From the NCBI RefSeq assembly GCF_024139115.2, contig NC_085139.1:14789533-14853532 (forward strand): DNA of 64,000 nt, given 5' to 3'. Numbering within the stretch: the stretch's first letter is position 1; each line of letters opens with the position of its first letter. Positions 57,946 to 64,000 of the stretch are shown here, piece by piece. The stretch is from Armigeres subalbatus. Lineage: Eukaryota > Arthropoda > Insecta > Diptera > Culicidae. The position numbers and the translations under genes are program-made. The notes beneath the pieces are model-generated. The model was not told where the DNA came from, did not search any database, and worked only from the letters and a program-made list of their open reading frames with translations.

Positions 57946-58191
57946 TCCGGAGTCTCTCACTTGGCCCTTCATGCACTGCGCTGGTTAAGAATGGCAGAAT
58001 TCATTTGCATGTTATGTACAAGACAAAGTTTTGAAATAAAAAATCTACATTTTCAAAACTTCATCATTGGCTTTTGGTTTTTATGATTTGAATTGCAATA
58101 CATCCGACATTACGTATTATTGTCCGAGATACCCTTTGAGGACAGCAAAGTTACCCCCAGGGGTACATGTACTCCAGGTTGAGAACCGCTG
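57946..58191. mobile_element. hAT-like terminal sequence downstream of array 4
   Basis: The block ends at 58178-58191 with GTTGAGAACCGCTG, identical to the terminus at 7266-7279, and is preceded by GTTACCCCCAGGGGTACATG. As at the first array, it lies to the right of a satellite array, although this array is inverted. No left end was found. Confidence 0.45.
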
Positions 58192-58423
58192 GACTATACG
58201 ATAACATCAACAAAAGAGGAAAAAGTGACAGAAACAGAATCGAACTAAGTTACATGGGGAGTGAGAGTCATCCTCTGTCAGAGTCAGCCTCTGCCTCATT
58301 CTCACTTCATGTAGACATGACGATTTATGTTGATCAGCTTAAACAGTTGTTGCATATTATCAAAAAAAAAACAATAATGTTTGAATTGGATAGGCAGTGA
58401 ACCAGTGTTGAAATTATTCATCT

Positions 58424-58719
58424 TCTTCTTATCTTCTTATTGGCATTACATCCCACACTGGGACCAGAGCCGCCTCGCAGCTTAGTGTTCATTAAGCACT
58501 TCCACAGTTCTTAACTGCGAGGGTTTCTAAGCCAAGTTACCATTTTGCATTCGTATATCATGAGGCTAACACGATGATACTTTTATGCCCAAAGAAGTCA
58601 GGACAATTTCCAATCGAAAAGAATTGCCTAGACCGGCACCGGGAATCGAACCCAGCCACCCTCAGCATGGTCCTGCTTTTGTAGCCGCGCGTCTTACCGC
58701 ATGGCTAAGGAGGAGGGCT
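58424..58719 (-). mobile_element. tRNA-derived SINE, copy 2
   Basis: The copy is on the minus strand and aligns along its whole length with 40584-40883. The B box appears as GGAATCGAACC on the plus strand at 58642-58652, and the tail as CTTCTTCTTATCTTCTTATT at the left end. No clear target duplication. It abuts the left side of a foldback element. Confidence 0.8.
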
Positions 58720-58736
58720 ACAGAGGAGCTATGGAG

Positions 58737-59525
58737 GGATTTTTGGTCATAGGACGAATAGGTCGTTAGAGAAGTGAGAAATTACGTGTGAGAAGAGAGA
58801 AGTTTCAATTCTCATTCCGCATTTCTCTCTTCTCACTGTCAACTATGACAAGCGTGAAGTAAGAAATAGTGAAACGATCTCACTACCCACTTCACACTAC
58901 TCACTTTTACAGTTAAGGAAGTGAAGTGAGACGTCTCATTCTCATTCCTCACTTCTCACTATTAAAATGATGAGTATTGAGATGTCTCACTACTCACTTC
59001 CTTTCTCACTTTTCACAGTGAAAAGTGAGAATGGAAAGCAATCTCACTTTTTGACTCCCACATTTCTCAAACTTTCTCACTGTAAAAATGAGGAGCGCGA
59101 AGTGAGTAGTGGGATGTCTCCCTACTCACTTCGCGCTTTTCACTTTTTACAGCGAGAAGTGATAAATGAGGAGTGGAAGTGAGACGTCTCCATTCTCAAA
59201 CTTCACTGTAAAAAGTGAGAAGCGTGGAGTAGTGAGACGTCTAACTACTCTCTTCGCGCTTCTCACTGTGAAAAGTGAGTTGTGCGAAGTTGGTAGTGTG
59301 ACGTCTCACTACTCACTTCACGCTTCTCACTTTTACAGTAAGAAGTGAGAAATGAGGAATGAGAATGGAGACGTCTCTTTTTTCACTCCTAATTTCCCAC
59401 TTTTCAAACGACCCTTTCGGCCAAATGACCCTTTCGGCCAGATGGGTTTCGGCCTGATGGTTTGTTCGGCTTAGTGGTATTCGATCAAATGGCTTTCGGC
59501 CGAATGGGCCAAACGACCCTTATTT
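58737..59525. mobile_element. Foldback element, second copy
   Basis: The core (58770-59400) is an array of AGTGAGACGTCTCACT-type palindromes and TTCTCACTTTTCACAGTGAG units. The right arm (59406-59525) carries GACCCTTTCGGCCAAATGAC, a GGCTTAGTGGTATTCG block and GGCTTTCGGCCGAATGGG as in the complete element. The left arm is nearly gone (GGTCATAGGACGAATAGGTC). Open frames here (58967-59348) are repeat translations. Confidence 0.65.
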
Positions 59526-61640
59526 GCACGGCCAATGCGGACTTAGAGTATGAAAAAATACTATCAACATGAAATAGCATCATTGCCACGAAGGTTCAAT
59601 CAGTGAAGATTGCTTTCAGTTATTGTGTTATGATGGCATAACAGTTTGATTATTCTGATGAAGAAGAAATATACATATATTGAAACAGCTAGTGTCACTC
59701 CCTAACGATTTTTTTTCCAACATGTAAAAACTTTTCTCATTCTTCGTTCAAAAATTATTTGTCATGAATTAGCATCATAGCCGTTTACGCTATCGTCAAT
59801 CACGGATGGATAAACGCAGCTGCACGAATGGATACCCCTGTTTGACTTCTCAAGGATGACTCCCACATATGTTGATTGCCTTTGGCAATCGGATTCCTTA
59901 ACAAAGTCTGAAACAACTTCTGATCTCGTCCCTCACCGAAAGTTAATCTTCTCCAGCGGGCTTGGGCGGAAAAATTACTCTGCAGTGATCTGCGCCGCAG
60001 ATTGAAGCGCTGGTGATTCCTGCTGCATACCGGGCCTCTGACTGGCTGAAGCAACTTTCAAATTATCTACCCCATTAAAAGGGAAAGTTATGGGTGGAAT
60101 AAAAAATTATTCGCAAAGCGGGCGAAGAACGGAGAAAAAGTTTCCTCTTCTGCACTCAACTCGCTTCCAGAGAGCGCCTTCCCAGTCAGCGTTCTAAGTG
60201 TTGCATGCTAAAACAACCAAACGGAAAGGCAACAATTTATTTACGATCGTTCGGAGGATTCCTCCACAATCGTCGACATATTCGACGGAGAGAGAACGAA
60301 ATGGAGTGAGAAAATCATAAACCCGGTGTCGGTTTGCTATTTATGCATGAATGGATATGGCGAAAGTTTTACAGTTCTGGTTGAAAGAAATGTGCGACCG
60401 AGGAGATTAGCTCGCCACCACATCTCTCTGCGAAAACAGGGAAAAAAGGTGAGGAAAGTGGGACGATAACGCACCAGATGTGTCAGCGTGGAAAGTCACG
60501 CCATGTTAGTTGATCAATTTTCCATTCTGCCACAAATCCCCACGGGCTCCGAAGTCTTCTCCTGCTTTGGCCAGTTCGATGTTTGTGGCATATGGAATAC
60601 TTTTTTTTTTGCTTATTCAATTTACATTTTTTCTTTTCCAGTTTCACACCACGTCTCTTTATGCGCGATCCGACCGGGATTCACTTTGACATAAAATAAA
60701 ACTTTATTACATCGCCTTTCAACGTTTTGATTTATAATACAGAAGATAATAAAAATAAAATTGAAAGCGAACGACATGCATCATGGCGCGAACGGACCGA
60801 GAGAGAGACTCCTGCTGATACTTTCGGTGGTCTTTCGGCGGTCGAGGGGGAAGCTGTCCCAGCCAACATCATCATAATCAGCTACCCTTTTCGGGGGTTT
60901 GTTTGAGAAGCAATAGAAAGAAATATAGCGGTCTCCTGAATGGCAGCACAGTGATGGCCGCACAGTCAGCGGGGAGTTTGGGTTTCTAACGAGCCAATTC
61001 AGTGCGGATCCTGTAGTGTTCAACTTGTTGTCGATGAGAGAACGGAGCGGAGGGGAACTAAAAGAAGCATAAGCAGGAACCGGAAGCACTAAAATGCATT
61101 CGAGCGAACAGGGCGGGAATGGAAGTGCATCTATTTTTCCACTTCTGTTTATACATTCATACATAAAGAATGCTGTCACTGGACCCCATGAGGGGCTTGA
61201 GCTCCAAAATTGAGCAGTGTTGCATGTAAAACTTGGAAAGTTGATATTTTCATTTCGAGCCAGAAAAATAGTCCACCGGTTCGTGACAATAGCATACTAC
61301 TATTAGATAAATTGAAGTCTTGAATTTAGTTTAAGGATACTTTTTATTAAAAATGAATATTGTTACAAAACAGTTCAGCGATTGAAAATTCTTAAAAATT
61401 AATCGAATTAAGTGAAACATTACTTATGTGTGCTATCTTGTAAATATGGATCAACATAAAATGAAAGATGGGTGCAATCAGCACTTCAAACTGAGGTATC
61501 TTGCATCAAAAAGAAAACGAAGGACGCTACATTTCTTGTATTAAAATTTTTTCGAATTGTACATGCCAAGGTTTCATACAATAATTGAAAGATTTGTTTT
61601 TTGAGTGTATATTTTTGAAAGAATTGCGCTGGGCTTGCGA
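59526..61640. other. Unique DNA, no supported gene
   Basis: The longest frame is 132 codons (60781-61179 minus) without a recognisable domain. GC-rich patches at 59900-60420 and 60780-61120 could be regulatory. Confidence 0.4.
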
Positions 61641-61920
61641 AGGAATTTTAACTCGATGGAACCGAACTTTCAAAGGCATATCTCCGGATTTTCGTGGGAA
61701 TATCGATAGATCCCCGTAAGATCATTTCCAGATTACCGAAGGATGGTCGTCAGGCTCTCTGATTTCTCGAATAATAATCGCTAGATCTCCTGAGTAATAA
61801 TGGCGGATTTTCGAAGGCTATCGCAAATTTGCGAAGTCGATTACCGGATACTTGGAGGGGTATCGTCGAATTTATGAACGTATATCGCCAGATTCTCGGA
61901 GGATAATCACAACTCTGCCG
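61640..61920 (+). repeat. Degenerate ~30-bp tandem repeat
   Basis: Loosely related units with ATCGCCAGATTCTCGGAGGA, ATCGCTAGATCTCCTGAGTA and ATTACCGGATACTTGGAGGG run up to the left edge of the foldback element at 61967. Period varies between about 28 and 33 bp. Confidence 0.5.
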
Positions 61921-61966
61921 AAACCTCAACATTGCAGACAAACTGGCGTCCAAATTGGTGAGGGAA

Positions 61967-62695
61967 GGATCGTTTGGCCGAATGCTACTAGGCTGAAAGT
62001 TGTTTGGCCGAATATATCATTTGGCCGAACAGATTATTAGGCCGAAAGGGTTGTTTGGCCGCAAAAGTCGTTTGGCCGAAAGGGTCGTTTGGCAGAAATG
62101 ATCGTTTGGCCGAAGGGGTCGCTTGGCCAAAAGGGTCATTTGGCCGGAAGGGTCATTTGGCCGAGAGAGTCATTTGGCCGAAAAAGTCATTTGACTTAAA
62201 TGGTCGTTTGACCGAAAGGGTCATTTGGCCGAAAGGTTCATTCGGCCGAAAGGGTCATTCGGCCGAAATGGTTATTAGGCCGAAAGGGTCGTTTGGCCGA
62301 AATGGTCATTAGGCCGAAAAGGTCATTTGGCTGAAAGGCTCGTTTGACCGAAAGGGTCATTTTACCGAAAGAGTCGTTTGGCCGAAAGGGCCATTCGGCC
62401 GAAAGGGGGTTTGGCCAAAGGGTCGTTTCATCGAAATGGTCATTTGGCCGAAAGGGTAATTTGGCCGAATAGGTCATTCGAGGGCCCTCCTTAGCCGTAA
62501 GAAGAAGAAGAAGTCATTCGAAAAGTGAGAAATTAGGAGTAAGAAGAGAGAATTCTCAATTCTCATTTCTCACTTCTCACTGTGATTACCCTCTCGCGAA
62601 GTGATTACCCTCTCGGTTAAATGACCCTTTCGGCCAAGTGACCCGTTCGGCCAAATGGCCCTTTCGGCCTATTGGCATTCAGCCAAACGACCTTT
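61967..62695. mobile_element. Foldback element, third copy
   Basis: The left arm (61967-62480) is a tandem array of ~17-bp units such as TTTGGCCGAAAGGGTCATTC with its terminal GGATCGTTTGGCCGAATGCT. The right arm (62600-62695) is in inverted sense and ends with the reverse complement of GGTCGTTTGGCTGAATGCCA. A short core of GAAGTGAGAAAT/ATTTCTCACTTC type lies at 62520-62600. Arm lengths are opposite to those of the copy at 24981-25840. A SINE stub is inserted at 62482. Confidence 0.75.
62482..62512 (+). mobile_element. 31-bp SINE stub with target duplication
   Basis: GGGCCCTCCTTAGCCG equals the start of the SINE at 40602 onward and is joined directly to TAAGAAGAAGAAGAA, the SINE tail. About 270 bp of SINE body are missing. 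GTCATTCGA flanks it on both sides (62473-62481 and 62513-62521). It disrupts the foldback left arm. Confidence 0.7.
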
Positions 62696-62739
62696 CTTCA
62701 AATCGGTGACCAGGTACTTAAATCTGCGTAACAGTTCAC

Positions 62740-63410
62740 TACTCGAACCTACTGTTCAATATATCGCTCGAGGGAGCGATTAGGAGAGCTGGTGTGCAAA
62801 GAAGCGGTACCATTATCACAAAATCGCATATGCTCCTGGGATTTGCGGACGATATCGATATTATCGGAATTGATCGCTGTGCCGTGGAAGAGGCTTTTGC
62901 GCCTTTTAAGAGGGAGACAGCGAGGATTGGACTCACGATCAATACCAGCAAAACGAAGTACATGGTCGCTGACAATCAACGTGGGTTCATTAGTGGTGGT
63001 GGTAGCGAAATAGTGCTGGATGGTGAAAAATTTGAAGTGGTAGAATAATTTGTGTATCTTGGAACATTAGTGACGTGCGATAATGATGTTACCCGCTAGG
63101 TGAAAAGGCGTATTGCAGCTGCAAATAGGGCTTATTACGGACTTCGTAACCAGCTTAAGTCCCGTAGTCTGCAAACGAAAACAAAACTCGCGCTGTATAC
63201 TACTCTGATTCTTCCGGTGGCTTTATACGGCCATGAGACATGGACGTTCAAGGAGGCTGATCGGAGAGCTCTCGGAGTGTTTGAGCGTAAGGTGCTGCGG
63301 ACAATACTCGGCGGTAAACAGGAGAACGGTATCTGGCGGCGTCGCATGAATCACGAATTGTACCAGGTGTATAAAGGGCTGGATATTATTAAGCTTATAC
63401 AACACGGCAC
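62740..63410 (+). pseudogene. RTE-like reverse transcriptase fragment, different family member
   Basis: Plus-strand frames give SLEGAIRRAGVQRSGTI (about 62765-62815), LLGFADDIDIIGIDR and ETARIGLTINTSKTKYMVAD (62794-62960), EKFEVVE then a TAA stop and VYLGTLVT (63020-63072), then RRIAAANRAYYGLRNQLKSR, YGHETWTFKEADRRALGVFE and WRRRMNHELYQ (63100-63365). The motif order is the same as in the elements at 7340 and 34034, but sequence differs clearly, so it is another family. It begins after the RT fingers and stops near 63400, lacking both ends. Confidence 0.8.
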
Positions 63411-63414
63411 TGAT

Positions 63415-64000
63415 TGATGGTTTCTGTAGGTTCTGTCTGTCTATTTGTGATAAGCATTGTTTGATTAATTCCAATATTCAATCTTCTTAATTTGGGCAGA
63501 CCCTTTGAGGTGATCACCAGATGACGTTATGGAAGGCTCACTGAACTTGAAATTGACTTGAACACTGAACAAATTCTAGATCAGTAGAATGAGAGACAGA
63601 AAGTACCAGAAACAGGGTAAGAAATGAAGTGCTTCGTGGGAGTTCCGGATAGCAACGTTAGGGATCAATATTCCATTCAGCATTCGTTTGGGTTACTGGT
63701 CAGTAGGGTGGTTCGCCGCGAATTGAGGCATGCTTCGACCTAAGCGTGGTAGGTATAGAAAGCATTGGCGTTTTTTCGCTTTCGATGACTCAACAAAGAT
63801 GATGCCTTGCACAAACCTCTAAGGTTGGGGAGTTTGGCCGAAATGAAGTGAAATTAACAAATAATGGTCCGCAATAGCTGCGGGCTATAGCGCACAGTGT
63901 TCTAATGATTTTTTTTTACATTTTCCGTCTCTTCTACAAAGTTGTCAAACTAGTAAGAATAGTTTTCAACACAACAATCGAGAAGGCTCTTGTCGACAAA
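63415..64000. other. Unique DNA at the right edge
   Basis: No gene or repeat was recognised. Confidence 0.4.

Noticed and set aside
55927..57976. Minus open frames of 343 and 296 codons
   Set aside because: They are satellite translations from the inverted array, same reason as in array 3.

Overview
The window looks like a piece of a large, transposon-swollen insect genome, most probably a culicine mosquito (Aedes-like). This rests on the mix of elements: RTE-, R1-, CR1- and I/Jockey-like non-LTR retrotransposons, BEL/Pao and Ty3/gypsy remnants, a tRNA-derived SINE, many TA-flanked MITEs and long satellite arrays. The species is inferred from this combination, not proven. No complete host gene is visible. 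The only host-like coding signals are one GC-rich internal exon candidate with good splice sites (47394-47543, minus) and a frameshifted coding-like block beside it (47895-48310, minus). The other non-repeat stretches read like intron or intergenic DNA.

Layout. 1-5.3 kb: unique AT-rich DNA with two inverted-repeat elements, a lone foldback-element end and degenerate tandem repeats. 5.3-7.1 kb: first array of a 23-bp GC-rich satellite, split by an LTR-like insert, with a hAT-like end just downstream. 7.3-9.2 kb: 5'-truncated RTE-like LINE with a 14-bp target-site duplication. 9.2-11.9 kb: unique DNA. 11.9-15.8 kb: second large satellite array, which carries a spurious 1370-codon open frame. 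15.8-19.4 kb: unique DNA. 19.4-24.7 kb: nested repeats, in which a CR1-like LINE sits inside a repeat whose inverted, uninterrupted copy lies about 4.5 kb away; the LINE itself carries a MITE and a short non-autonomous LTR element with AACTC duplications. A degenerate GGAATTCC-rich minisatellite fills the rest. 25.0-25.8 kb: foldback element.

26.7-35.8 kb is a graveyard of minus-strand retrotransposons: BEL/Pao 3' half, RTE-like endonuclease, an internally deleted R1-like element, a second gag remnant, and another RTE-like LINE. 35.8-37.8 kb holds a direct repeat pair around a near-perfect palindromic MITE. 39.2-40.5 kb is a ~112-bp satellite with a ~520-bp higher-order period, followed by a complete SINE with target duplications. 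41-45 kb is unique. 45.0-47.0 kb is a Ty3/gypsy pol remnant. 47.4-51 kb has the candidate exons plus several MITEs. 51.0-55.8 kb is an I/Jockey-group LINE whose reverse transcriptase lacks its catalytic block. 55.8-57.9 kb is the satellite again, now inverted. 58.4-59.5 kb and 62.0-62.7 kb are a second SINE and two more foldback elements, one of them carrying a 31-bp SINE stub with its own target duplication. An RTE-like fragment closes the window at 62.7-63.4 kb.

None of the mobile elements has an intact coding set; all pol frames carry frameshifts, stops or deletions. The most notable structures are the 23-bp hairpin satellite present on both strands, the foldback family, the non-autonomous LTR element, the deletion-derivative LINEs, the micro-SINE and the candidate exon.
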